This document shows, piece after piece, positions 54,739-63,441 of a stretch of DNA of 64,000 nt. The notes beneath the pieces were generated by a model, which saw only the letters and a list, made by a program, of their open reading frames with translations, had not been told where the DNA came from and did not search any database. Position 1 is the first letter of the stretch; each line of letters starts with the position of its first letter. The translations under genes were made by a program, and so were the position numbers. The stretch comes from G963691885 sp963691885 (GTDB lineage Bacteria > Pseudomonadota > Alphaproteobacteria > UBA8366 > Aestuariispiraceae): positions 4,030,001 to 4,094,000 of the forward strand of contig OY829843.1 of NCBI GenBank assembly GCA_963691885.1. Direction: 5' to 3'.

Positions 54739-56141
54739 TGGCGGGGCCATCTCATGAAATTCTGATAATCGATGATGAGGCGGATATCCGCTATCAGATC
54801 GCCGGGATTCTGGAAGATGAGGGGTATTTGACGCGGGAAGCCGCTAGTGGCGAGGCCGCGATTGAAGCCATTGCCGCCCGGTTGCCGTCCCTTGTCATCC
54901 TGGATGTCTGGCTGGCGGGCAGCGCTTATGACGGGCTGCAACTGCTGGAACTGATCAAGACGGACCATCCGGCCCTGCAGATCGTAATGATAAGCGGCCA
55001 CGGCACGGTTGATATGGCGGTCAGCGCCACCAAAAAAGGGGCCTACGACTTCATTGCCAAGCCTTTCAAGACGGATGTTCTGCTGCATACGATCGAACGC
55101 GCCCTCAATCACATAAAGCTGACCCGGGAAAACGAAGCGCTCAAAGCACTCACCGGCGGGGATGAGACCGATATGATCTGGTCGGCGCCCAGCATGGACG
55201 ATGTCCGAAAGACCGTTGAAAAGGTCTCCGGCTGTGAAAGCCGGGTCATGATTACCGGGGCTTTCGGCGTGGGTAAGAGCGAGATTGCCCGTGTCATTCA
55301 TCGAAATTCCCAGCGCGCGGCCGGGCCGTTTGTCCAGCTGAATTGTGCGACCCTGGACCATGATAATTTTGAAGCGGCCTTGTTCGGGCGGGAACCCAAT
55401 GGCGACGCCGGGCGCATGATTGGTGTTCTGGAGCAGGCACATATGGGGACGCTGCTGCTGGATGAAGTGGCAGATATGCCGCTCGAAATTCAGGGAAAGA
55501 TTGTGCGGGTGCTGCATAATCAGCGGTTCCAGAGGCTGGGCGGGTCGAACTGGGTTGATGTTGATGTCCGCGTTATTTCGACCAGTAACCGCGATCTCGG
55601 CGAAGCCATGCAGTCCGGCGCCTTCCGAGAGGATTTGTATTACCGGTTGAATGTTGTTCCGATCTCTCTGCCCCCACTGTCCGCCCGTCGCCAGGATATA
55701 CCGGCACTTGCGAACCGGCTGATGGCGCGCGGGTCAATGGTCAAGGGGCGGGCTCAGCGCCTGTTGGCGCCGGACGCTGTGGCGGCGCTTCAGGGGTATG
55801 ACTGGCCCGGCAACATCTGGGAATTGGGCAATGTGATTGAACGCCTTCTGCTTGGTGATGGCGGGGCGGAAACCCAGATCCGCGGTGACGCAGTCCTTCA
55901 GGCAATCGGCGAGAACAAGTCGAACGGGTCGGCCTTGGCCTCTGCACAGGAATTGATGAACCATCCCCTGCGTGAGGCCAGAGAAGCTTTCGAACGGGAG
56001 TACTTTATGTTCCATTTGAAACGCTTCAGCGGCAATATCAGTCGCACCGCTGAATTTGTTGAGATGGACAGGGCGGCTTTGCATCGAAAACTCAAAGGTC
56101 TTGGCGTTCATGAGATTTTGCGTGCCAATGAGGGGACTTAA
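54738..56141 (+). CDS. ntrX: response regulator NtrX
   Basis: 467 residues. Receiver domain (ILIIDDEADIRYQI, acceptor in LVILDVWLAGS), AAA+ domain and a C-terminal Fis-like HTH (NISRTAEFVEMDRAALHRKLKGLG). The GAFTGA loop is absent (region reads FGREPNGDAGRMIGVLEQA), as is usual in NtrX. The P-loop reads GAFGVGKSE, so nucleotide binding may remain while sigma-54 activation is unlikely. Overlaps the ntrY stop (TAATG). Confidence 0.96.
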   Translation: MAGPSHEILIIDDEADIRYQIAGILEDEGYLTREAASGEAAIEAIAARLPSLVILDVWLAGSAYDGLQLLELIKTDHPALQIVMISGHGTVDMAVSATKKGAYDFIAKPFKTDVLLHTIERALNHIKLTRENEALKALTGGDETDMIWSAPSMDDVRKTVEKVSGCESRVMITGAFGVGKSEIARVIHRNSQRAAGPFVQLNCATLDHDNFEAALFGREPNGDAGRMIGVLEQAHMGTLLLDEVADMPLEIQGKIVRVLHNQRFQRLGGSNWVDVDVRVISTSNRDLGEAMQSGAFREDLYYRLNVVPISLPPLSARRQDIPALANRLMARGSMVKGRAQRLLAPDAVAALQGYDWPGNIWELGNVIERLLLGDGGAETQIRGDAVLQAIGENKSNGSALASAQELMNHPLREAREAFEREYFMFHLKRFSGNISRTAEFVEMDRAALHRKLKGLGVHEILRANEGT

Positions 56142-56195
56142 TCTGTAATCCGGCAGTGGCAGGAATACAGGAAGAGACGATAAGGGTATCCTTGC

Positions 56196-57569
56196 ATGAA
56201 AGTCGTAATCTGTGGTGCCGGACAGGTCGGATTTCACATCGCGCGCTATTTGGCGGGTGAGCAGAATGACGTCACTGTCGTGGACCAATCCCCAGAATTG
56301 ATCGGGAAAATTAACGATTCACTGGATGTGCAGGCTTTCGTCGGCCAAGCGTCCCATCCAGCCGTCCTGGAGCGTGCCGGGGCTGGTGATGCGGATATGC
56401 TGATCGCTGTTACCTTTGCCGATGAGGTCAACATGACAGCCTGTCAGGTGGCCCATTCGCTGTTCAATGTGCCGACGAAGATAGCCCGTATCCGCCAACA
56501 GGATTATTTGCGGCCAGAATGGGCCAATCTGTTCGCGCGGGAACAATTGCCGATTGATGTGATCATTTCGCCGGAGATTGAGGTCGCGAAGGCGATACGG
56601 CGTCGATTGAAGGTACCAGGCGCCTCTGACATGATCCCGATGGCGGACGATCTCGTCCGGATCATCGGTGTTCGCTGCACAAGCAATACGCCAATCGTAA
56701 ACACACCGTTGCGTCAGCTCACCTCGCTCTTCCCGGATTTGAATATCACTGTGCTTGCAATCGTGCGGGAAAGCACGTTGATCATCCCCAAAAGCACGGA
56801 CCAGATGCTGGTTGGGGATGAGGTCTATTTCTGCTCCGACATTGACCATGTTTCCCGGGCCATGGCGGTTTTCGGTCATGAAGAGGACGAACCCAAGAAG
56901 GTCGTAATCGTCGGCGGCGGCAATATCGGTGTGAACCTCGCCAATTACCTGGAAGAAGACGACTACTCAGTCAGGGTGATTGAGCTTGGAAAGCCCCGTG
57001 CTCGTGTGGTTGCCGAACTGCTCCCCACGACCACGGTGATCCAGGGGGATGGGTTGGAGAGTGAAATCCTGGAAGAGGCAAATATCCGACAATCAGAAGC
57101 GATCGTTGCCGTTACTGACCATGATGAATCGAACATTCTGGTCTCGCTCCTGGCCAAGCAATACGGGGTGAACCGCGCGGTTACCCTGATCAACAAATCC
57201 AGCTATGGCTCATTGATCACGACATTGGGGATTGATGTTGTGGTCAGCCCGCGGGAGATCACGGCCTCAACCATTCTGCAACATGTCAGGCGCGGCCGGA
57301 TCCGGTCTGTGCATTCCCTGAAAGATGGCTATGCCGAGATTATCGAGGCGGAAGCCCTGCAGACATCGCCCTTGGTCGGCGTCCCTTTGAAAGAGGCAAA
57401 ACTGCCGGATGGCGTCATCCTTGGGGCTATTGTCCGGAAAGACAGCACGGTTGTTATCCCCCGGCCTGATACCGAGATCCACGAGGGCGACAGAATAATC
57501 TTGTTGGCGGCTGCAAACGCGGTCAAAAAGGTTGAAAAGATGTTCGCCGTCCGGTTGGAATATTTCTGA
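56196..57569 (+). CDS. trkA: Trk potassium uptake system protein TrkA
   Basis: Cytosolic NAD(H)-binding gating subunit of Trk/Ktr potassium channels, 457 residues. Two RCK-N Rossmann domains (VVICGAGQVGFHIARYL at the N terminus and VVIVGGGNIGVNLANYLEE near residue 232), each followed by a TrkA-C domain. No trkH/trkG membrane gene is in the window. Located 54 bases after ntrX, as in many relatives. Confidence 0.96.
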   Translation: MKVVICGAGQVGFHIARYLAGEQNDVTVVDQSPELIGKINDSLDVQAFVGQASHPAVLERAGAGDADMLIAVTFADEVNMTACQVAHSLFNVPTKIARIRQQDYLRPEWANLFAREQLPIDVIISPEIEVAKAIRRRLKVPGASDMIPMADDLVRIIGVRCTSNTPIVNTPLRQLTSLFPDLNITVLAIVRESTLIIPKSTDQMLVGDEVYFCSDIDHVSRAMAVFGHEEDEPKKVVIVGGGNIGVNLANYLEEDDYSVRVIELGKPRARVVAELLPTTTVIQGDGLESEILEEANIRQSEAIVAVTDHDESNILVSLLAKQYGVNRAVTLINKSSYGSLITTLGIDVVVSPREITASTILQHVRRGRIRSVHSLKDGYAEIIEAEALQTSPLVGVPLKEAKLPDGVILGAIVRKDSTVVIPRPDTEIHEGDRIILLAAANAVKKVEKMFAVRLEYF

Positions 57570-57619
57570 ATTCTGAACTCAATTGATCCCGGTATGTGTT
57601 GCCGGAGCGGGAGTCTAAA

Positions 57620-58489
57620 ATGCCACGCCTGTGTTACGTCAATGGTCGCTTTGTTCCCCATAATGACGGTGTCGTCAGCATAGAGGACAGGGGATACCAG
57701 TTCGCCGACAGCGTCTATGAAGTGGTTCCGGTTGCGGACGAGAAACTGGTCGATGAAGCCCCGCATCTGGACAGGCTCGAACGGTCCCTTAGCGAGTTGA
57801 AAATTGATATGCCGATGGCGCGGGCTGCCCTTGCCCTGAAGATGCGGGAATTGATCCGGATGAATGGTCTGCGCGACGGCCTTGTCTATATGCAGGTGAC
57901 GCGCGGCGTTGCCCCCCGCAATCACGCTTTCCCGACCAAACCGGTTAAACCAGCCCTGGTGATGACCACAAAACGCATGAATTTCAACAAGATGCGGAAG
58001 TTTGTTGATGGTGTCCCTGTCATAAGTGCGCCGGACATTCGCTGGGGCCGCTGTGATATCAAAACCACCGGGCTTTTGCCCAATTGTCTCGGCAAACAGG
58101 CGGCGACTGAGGCAGGCGCTTACGAGGCCTGGCTGGTCGATCGCGATGGTATGGTGACCGAGGGAACATCCTCTAACGCCTGGATCGTTACGGCGGAGGG
58201 CACGTTGTTAACCAGACCGGCAACGAACGAGATCCTGAACGGGGTTACCAGATTGACAATTATGCGCATTGCCGGCGAAGAGGGTGTTGCCTTCGAAGAG
58301 CGGGCCTTTTCCCTGGAAGAAGCCCGTTCTGCCAATGAGGCATTCGTGTCCAGCGCAACGTCCTTCGTGACACCGGTTACCAGCATTGATGGCGTGAAAC
58401 TTGGTGACGGCACGCCTGGCCCGTTAAGCCGCAAGCTCCTGGCTGCTTATAAGGAGTTTGTTTCCGGTGTCAGAGATCGTGCGGCGTAA
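57620..58489 (+). CDS. dat: D-amino-acid transaminase (class IV PLP aminotransferase)
   Basis: 289 residues, fold-type IV PLP enzyme. The N-terminal YVNGRFVPHNDGVVSIEDRGYQFADSVYE, the PLP-Lys in CDIKTTGLLPNCLGKQAA and the phosphate-binding TEGTSSNAWIV are visible. This pattern fits D-alanine transaminase more than the branched-chain enzyme, giving D-Ala or D-Glu for peptidoglycan, but substrate is inferred. ATG 57620 with GGGAG upstream is preferred to GTG 57596. Confidence 0.9.
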   Translation: MPRLCYVNGRFVPHNDGVVSIEDRGYQFADSVYEVVPVADEKLVDEAPHLDRLERSLSELKIDMPMARAALALKMRELIRMNGLRDGLVYMQVTRGVAPRNHAFPTKPVKPALVMTTKRMNFNKMRKFVDGVPVISAPDIRWGRCDIKTTGLLPNCLGKQAATEAGAYEAWLVDRDGMVTEGTSSNAWIVTAEGTLLTRPATNEILNGVTRLTIMRIAGEEGVAFEERAFSLEEARSANEAFVSSATSFVTPVTSIDGVKLGDGTPGPLSRKLLAAYKEFVSGVRDRAA

Positions 58490-58494
58490 TTTCA

Positions 58495-59163
58495 ATGACT
58501 GAGCTGACCCCGCCGGATGTCATCGTTTTCGATTGGGACAACACGCTTGTCGACACCTGGCCCGTAATCCATTTGGCCCTTGAAGAAACCTTTACTGCCA
58601 TGGGGCATACACCCTGGACCCTTGAAGAGACGAAGAGCCGCGTTTCAAACTCATTGAGGGACGCGTTCCCGGGTTTCTTTGGCGACCGGTGGACGGAAGC
58701 GGCAAAGATTTTTTACGGTGCTTTCGAAAAACATCATCTGGTCCAACTAGAGCCGCTATCCGGGGCAGAGACCCTTCTAAGCAATCTCAAACAATGTGCC
58801 GTTCCAGCCGCGATTGTCAGCAACAAGAAAGGCGATTATCTGCGCCGCGAGATCAAACATCTCGGATGGGATGGGTATTTTGGACCGGTGTCAGGGGCGG
58901 GCGACGGTGATCGGGATAAACCTCATCCCGACGCGCTCAAAGGTGTGCTGGAACCTTTGAATAGAGCATTTGGGTCGGATATCTGGTTCATAGGGGATTC
59001 CCGTTCCGACATGGAACTCGGTCATGCGACAGGATGTACCACAATCCTCATTCATGAAGATCCTCAACAGGTTGAGCTTTATCATGACGTCCCGCCCCAT
59101 AAACAATTCATAAATATCAGTAGTTTGGATGCTTTTCTAAAGTCATACTATACAGAATCTTAA
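58495..59163 (+). CDS. HAD-superfamily hydrolase, phosphoglycolate-phosphatase-like
   Basis: 222 residues. HAD motif I is FDWDNTLVDTW (nucleophile and acid/base Asp), motif II AIVSNKKG, a Lys in DKPHPDA, and motif IV FIGDSRSDMEL. The cap is helical, as in Gph-type phosphatases; the substrate cannot be set from sequence. It starts 5 bases after dat, so the two are probably cotranscribed. Confidence 0.88.
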   Translation: MTELTPPDVIVFDWDNTLVDTWPVIHLALEETFTAMGHTPWTLEETKSRVSNSLRDAFPGFFGDRWTEAAKIFYGAFEKHHLVQLEPLSGAETLLSNLKQCAVPAAIVSNKKGDYLRREIKHLGWDGYFGPVSGAGDGDRDKPHPDALKGVLEPLNRAFGSDIWFIGDSRSDMELGHATGCTTILIHEDPQQVELYHDVPPHKQFINISSLDAFLKSYYTES

Positions 59164-59239
59164 ACAGATGTTAGAGATATTAACGTGCGGCGACCAAGTT
59201 TTGTTGCGATGCACAATAAAATCGCGTAAAGTCAACTTA

Positions 59240-59266
59240 TTGAAAGTCAGCATCGAACATCCATGT
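59240..59266 (+). promoter_or_regulatory. possible heat-shock (RpoH-type) promoter of hfq
   Basis: TTGAAA (59240-59245) and CCATGT (59261-59266), 15 bases apart, resemble the sigma-32 pattern CTTGAAA-N(11-16)-CCCATnT. They lie about 70 bases upstream of hfq in a 174-base spacer that otherwise shows no gene. The match is partial. Confidence 0.3.
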
Positions 59267-59337
59267 AGGAACTTGGTGCCGCATGCGGTAGCACAAATAA
59301 CAATCTAACCCCAACAAGAACATAAAGGGGCGGCGAA

Positions 59338-59595
59338 ATGTCTTCAGATAAAAATCAAAACCTTCAGGACGTTTTTCTGAACTCTCTCAGAAAATCAAAG
59401 ATGCCTGTCACCGTATTTCTGGTGAACGGTGTAAAACTGCAAGGCATAATCACTTGGTTCGATAATTTCTGCGTCTTGTTGCGACGCGATGCTCATTCGC
59501 AGCTTGTCTACAAGCATGCTATTTCGACGGTCATGCCGTCTCAACCGCTTCAGTTGTTTGAAGCGGCTGGGGAAACAGATCCCGACGGGGACTGA
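59338..59595 (+). CDS. hfq: RNA-binding protein Hfq
   Basis: 85-residue Sm-like RNA chaperone, hexameric. The Sm1 segment (LQDVFLNSLRKSKMPVTVFLVNGVKLQGIITWFDNF) and Sm2 motif YKHAISTVMPSQP are complete. The short acidic C terminus is typical of alphaproteobacteria. ATG 59338 follows AAAGGGGCGGCGA. Upstream of hflX, the conserved order. Confidence 0.98.
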   Translation: MSSDKNQNLQDVFLNSLRKSKMPVTVFLVNGVKLQGIITWFDNFCVLLRRDAHSQLVYKHAISTVMPSQPLQLFEAAGETDPDGD

Positions 59596-59752
59596 GCGTC
59601 CTTCGACGATTCTTCAGAACGTGCTTTGAGTGGAACCACTGCGGACTGACAAGTTACCGCAGCGATTGCGCTTGGCCCTCGCACCCCTTATGTCGAGGAC
59701 GCGCCCGTCACCGATGCTGATCGGCGCGGGTTTTTCGAATACAGGAGTAGGA

Positions 59753-61087
59753 ATGGGACTTCCCAGAAAAGGGACAGGCAAGAAACGGGATCCATGGCGC
59801 GGCGAGGGGTCGCGCCGCACCGTTGTACTTGTGCCTGATCCACGCCTGCGCCAGGAAGGTTTTGATAACAAACGCTCGCCCGGTTCAAGGCTGGACGAAG
59901 CCTTGGGCCTGTCGAGGGCAATTGACCTTGAAATTGTCCACTCCGAAGTTGTCCGACTGGACAAACCAAAGCCCGGAACCCTTTTCGGAACGGGCGTGAT
60001 CGAGCGTTTTCATGAGTTATGCGGGGCGCTTGATGCTGAATTGGTGGTGGTTGACTGGGCCCTTACCCCCATTCAGCAGCGCAACCTTGAAAAGGCGATT
60101 GGGTCAAAAGTAATAGACCGGACCGGCCTGATCCTTGAGATCTTTGGGGCGCGAGCGAGCACGCGAGAAGGGGTGCTTCAGGTGGAACTGGCGGCCCTCG
60201 GTTATCAGCGGTCCCGATTGGTTCGCAGTTGGACCCACTTGGAACGTCAGCGCGGTGGACTTGGGTTTATCGGTGGTCCTGGGGAAAGCCAGATTGAGCT
60301 GGATCGCCGTTTGATCGACGAGCGTATTGCACGGTTGAAGAAAGACCTGGAAAAGGTCAAACGCACCAGAACCCTGCATCGCAGCGCACGACAGAAGGTC
60401 CCATACCCCATAGTATCGCTTGTCGGATATACCAATGCGGGGAAATCAACACTCTTCAACCTTTTGACCGATGCAGAGGTCATGGCCGAAGACATGTTGT
60501 TTGCGACGCTTGATCCAACCATGCGGGCCATCAAACTGCCGTCCGGGGCTCGAGTTATTCTGTCCGACACAGTGGGCTTTATCTCAGATTTGCCCACCGG
60601 TCTGGTCGCAGCATTCAGGGCAACACTTGAAGAGGTCCTGGGGGCGGACCTGATTGTTCATGTTCGGGACGCCGCCAGTGATGAGACAGATTTCCAGAAG
60701 CAGGATGTGGAAGCCGTCCTGAAAGAACTGGGGATTGATGAGGACAGGGCCAAGATTGAAGTTCTGAACAAGATGGATCTTTTGGTCGGCGAGGCTCGCC
60801 TTGCGACCAGGACCCGCGTGGAAAGAGACCCCGACGCGACCGCCGTCTCTGCTTTAACGGGTCGTGGCTGTCCCGAACTATTGGCCATGATCGATGAACG
60901 TCTGCTGGAGTCCTCCGAGGTTCTGGAAGTGACCCTTGGATATGAGGAAGGCAGTCCATTGGCTTGGTTGTATCGCAATGGGGACGTCATTGATCGGGAG
61001 GACACGGAAGAGGGGATAGACCTGACCGTAAGACTGTCGGTTGAGATGAAGGAAAAATTCCTCTCTATGCAGTCGGAAAAAGCCTGA
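59753..61087 (+). CDS. hflX: GTPase HflX
   Basis: Ribosome-associated GTPase, 444 residues. The N-terminal HflX domain includes GTGVIERF and DWALTPIQQRNLEKAI; a conserved linker has GGPGESQIELDRR and a coiled coil; the G domain has GYTNAGKSTLFN (G1), DTVGFISDLP (G3) and NKMD (G4). ATG 59753 is chosen because AGGAG lies five bases upstream; earlier in-frame codons (GTG 59630, ATG 59690) lack such a site. Follows hfq after 157 bases. Confidence 0.96.
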   Translation: MGLPRKGTGKKRDPWRGEGSRRTVVLVPDPRLRQEGFDNKRSPGSRLDEALGLSRAIDLEIVHSEVVRLDKPKPGTLFGTGVIERFHELCGALDAELVVVDWALTPIQQRNLEKAIGSKVIDRTGLILEIFGARASTREGVLQVELAALGYQRSRLVRSWTHLERQRGGLGFIGGPGESQIELDRRLIDERIARLKKDLEKVKRTRTLHRSARQKVPYPIVSLVGYTNAGKSTLFNLLTDAEVMAEDMLFATLDPTMRAIKLPSGARVILSDTVGFISDLPTGLVAAFRATLEEVLGADLIVHVRDAASDETDFQKQDVEAVLKELGIDEDRAKIEVLNKMDLLVGEARLATRTRVERDPDATAVSALTGRGCPELLAMIDERLLESSEVLEVTLGYEEGSPLAWLYRNGDVIDREDTEEGIDLTVRLSVEMKEKFLSMQSEKA

Positions 61088-61121
61088 TTCAGTCAAAAAT
61101 CCCGGGAACAGTGGCCGTTGC

Positions 61122-61151
61122 CTTGACAGGATGAGCGGTGTTCCTTATGTC
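61122..61151 (+). promoter_or_regulatory. groESL promoter
   Basis: TTGACA (61123-61128) and TATGTC (61146-61151) are 17 bases apart, a good housekeeping pattern. The same bases also read CTTG...CTTATGT, close to the alphaproteobacterial RpoH promoter pattern. It ends just before the CIRCE element, so initiation should occur within the operator. Confidence 0.65.
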
Positions 61152-61152
61152 C

Positions 61153-61179
61153 GTGGCACTCGTCGGTGAAGAGTGCTAA
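61153..61179 (+). promoter_or_regulatory. CIRCE operator (HrcA site) upstream of groESL
   Basis: GTGGCACTC, nine bases, GAGTGCTAA. The right arm is the perfect CIRCE half (consensus TTAGCACTC-N9-GAGTGCTAA) and the left arm matches it at six or seven of nine positions. It indicates HrcA repression of groES-groEL. Confidence 0.9.
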
Positions 61180-61253
61180 CAAGACGCTAATGCTTCCAGG
61201 TTCTCTTCATCACATTGAATTCAATGAAACGCCCAATTTAGGGAGAACGCGTT

Positions 61254-61544
61254 ATGAAATTTCGTCCTCTGCACGACCGTATCCTGGTCAAGCGGCTCGA
61301 AGCTGAAGCAAAAACTGCTGGCGGAATCATCTTGCCTGATGCTGCACAGGAAAAGCCGATGGAAGGCAAAATCCTCGCTGTTGGCGGTGGCCACAAGTCT
61401 GACGATGGCGCTGTAAAGCCGCTCGACGTTAAAGCCGGCGACCGTGTGCTGTTCGGCAAATGGTCCGGCACAGAAGTAAAAATCGACGGCGATGACCTTC
61501 TGATCATGAAGGAAAGCGACATCATGGGTGTGATCGAAAAGTGA
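61254..61544 (+). CDS. groES: co-chaperonin GroES
   Basis: 96-residue lid of the GroEL chamber. Starts KFRPLHDRILVKRL; the mobile loop EAEAKTAGGIILPDAAQEKP contacts GroEL, and the roof and C-terminal LIMKESDIMGVIE are intact. ATG 61254 follows AGGGAGAACGCG. Expressed with groEL under CIRCE control. Confidence 0.99.
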   Translation: MKFRPLHDRILVKRLEAEAKTAGGIILPDAAQEKPMEGKILAVGGGHKSDDGAVKPLDVKAGDRVLFGKWSGTEVKIDGDDLLIMKESDIMGVIEK

Positions 61545-61606
61545 TCCTGCCCGGTAACGCTTAACCGCGTTGTCATACCTGAATAAAGCAAACGGAGAGC
61601 ACCGAA

Positions 61607-63253
61607 ATGGCTGCAAAAGACGTAAAATTCTCAGTTGATGCACGCACCCGCATGGTGCACGGCGTCGACGTTCTGGCCGATGCCGTGAAAGTAACCCTGG
61701 GCCCTAAAGGCCGTAACGTGGTTATCGACAAATCCTTTGGCGCACCGCGCATCACGAAAGATGGTGTAACTGTCGCAAAGGAAATCGAACTGAAAGACAA
61801 GTTCGAAAACATGGGCGCTCAAATGGTCCGCGAAGTGGCCAGCAAGACCAATGACGTTGCCGGTGACGGTACAACGACCGCAACCGTTCTGGCCCAGGCA
61901 ATTGTGCGCGAAGGCGTCAAAGCCGTTGCCGCCGGCATGAACCCGATGGATCTGAAACGCGGCATCGACATGGCTGTCGCAGCTATCGTTGCTGACATCC
62001 AGAAGCGCTCGAAGAAAATCAAGACTTCTGAGGAAGTTGCCCAGGTTGGCACGATTTCCGCCAATGGCGATCCCGAGGTTGGCAACATGATCGCTGAAGC
62101 GATGCAGCGCGTCGGCAACGAAGGCGTTATCACCGTTGAAGAAGCCAAAGGTCTGGAAACAGAGCTGGACGTTGTTGAAGGCATGCAGTTCGACCGTGGT
62201 TACCTCTCCCCTTATTTCGTCACCAATGCTGACAAAATGATGTGCGAGATGGAAAACCCGCTGATCCTTCTCCACGAGAAGAAACTGTCCTCCCTGCAGC
62301 CAATGCTGCCGGTTCTGGAGCAGGTTGTTCAGTCCAGCCGTCCGCTGCTGATCATCGCCGAAGACATTGAAGGCGAAGCACTGGCGACGCTGGTTGTGAA
62401 CAAACTGCGCGGTGGCATGAAAGTATCCGCAGTCAAAGCCCCGGGCTTTGGTGACCGTCGGAAAGCCATGCTGGAAGACATCGCGATCCTGACCAACGGT
62501 CAGGTCATCTCCGAAGACCTCGGCATCAAGCTGGAAAGCGTCACGATGGACATGCTGGGTTCTGCCAAGCGTGTTTCGATCTCCAAAGACGAGACCACCA
62601 TTGTTGATGGCGTTGGCAAGAAGAAAGACATCGAAGCCCGTTGCGGTCAGATCCGTCGTCAGGTTGAAGAAACCAGCTCTGACTACGATCGTGAAAAACT
62701 GCAGGAGCGTCTGGCTAAACTGGCTGGTGGTGTTGCTGTTATCCGTGTCGGTGGTGCCAGTGAAGTTGAGGTTAAAGAGCGTAAGGACCGTGTTGACGAT
62801 GCCATGCATGCAACGCGCGCCGCTGTTGAAGAAGGCATCGTCCCTGGTGGCGGTTCCGCACTTCTCTATTCAGGCCGCGCTCTGAAGAACCTGACCGGCG
62901 CAAACCATGATCAGGATGTCGGCGTAGACATCATCCGTCGCGCCATCCAGGCACCTGTTCGCCAGATTGCGGAAAACGCCGGTACCGACGGTGCCGTTGT
63001 TGCCGGTAAAATGTCTGAAAGCAAAGCCCTGACATGGGGTTACAACGCGCAGAGCGGCAAATATACCGACCTGGTCAAGGAAGGGATCATCGATCCGGCC
63101 AAGGTTGTCCGCGCAGCTCTGCAGGATGCGTCCTCTGTTGCTGGTCTTCTGATCACAACTGAAGCAATGGTTGCTGATGCGCCTGAAGACAAATCAGCTG
63201 CCCCTGCAATGCCTGATATGGGTGGCATGGGCGGTATGGGCGGCATGATGTAA
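61607..63253 (+). CDS. groEL: chaperonin GroEL
   Basis: 60-kDa chaperonin, 548 residues. Nucleotide-binding LGPKGRNVVIDKSFG and GDGTTTATVLA (with catalytic Asp in the DGTTT turn), the apical domain, and the C-terminal Gly/Met-rich tail GGMGGMGGMM are present, all usual for group I chaperonins. Codon use is strongly biased, as in highly expressed genes. ATG 61607 follows GGAGAGCACCGAA. Confidence 0.99.
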   Translation: MAAKDVKFSVDARTRMVHGVDVLADAVKVTLGPKGRNVVIDKSFGAPRITKDGVTVAKEIELKDKFENMGAQMVREVASKTNDVAGDGTTTATVLAQAIVREGVKAVAAGMNPMDLKRGIDMAVAAIVADIQKRSKKIKTSEEVAQVGTISANGDPEVGNMIAEAMQRVGNEGVITVEEAKGLETELDVVEGMQFDRGYLSPYFVTNADKMMCEMENPLILLHEKKLSSLQPMLPVLEQVVQSSRPLLIIAEDIEGEALATLVVNKLRGGMKVSAVKAPGFGDRRKAMLEDIAILTNGQVISEDLGIKLESVTMDMLGSAKRVSISKDETTIVDGVGKKKDIEARCGQIRRQVEETSSDYDREKLQERLAKLAGGVAVIRVGGASEVEVKERKDRVDDAMHATRAAVEEGIVPGGGSALLYSGRALKNLTGANHDQDVGVDIIRRAIQAPVRQIAENAGTDGAVVAGKMSESKALTWGYNAQSGKYTDLVKEGIIDPAKVVRAALQDASSVAGLLITTEAMVADAPEDKSAAPAMPDMGGMGGMGGMM

Positions 63254-63276
63254 TCTGCTGACCATGAGACTTTTGG

Positions 63277-63309
63277 AAGGGGCGGCCACTGTGCTGCCCC
63301 TTTCGTTTT
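63277..63309 (+). terminator. groESL intrinsic terminator
   Basis: GGGGCGGC (63279-63286) pairs with GCTGCCCC (63293-63300) with one G-T wobble, flanked by AA/TT pairs, and is followed by TTTCGTTTT. It lies 25 bases after the groEL stop. Confidence 0.85.
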
Positions 63310-63441
63310 GCAGGGTGGCGTAATTTCGGGTTTTGTTTTGCGACGCAAACTTCTAAAACCGTCGCGAATTCGTTACAGCCTGCCCAATATTGATCCGCTG
63401 CCGCTGGAACCATTTCTGTTTTTGATTAGGACCCTGTTCTT

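Noticed and set aside
61631..62809. 392-codon minus-strand frame inside groEL
   Set aside because: Shadow of the strongly biased groEL codons; no motif, no ribosome binding site, no known antisense gene there.
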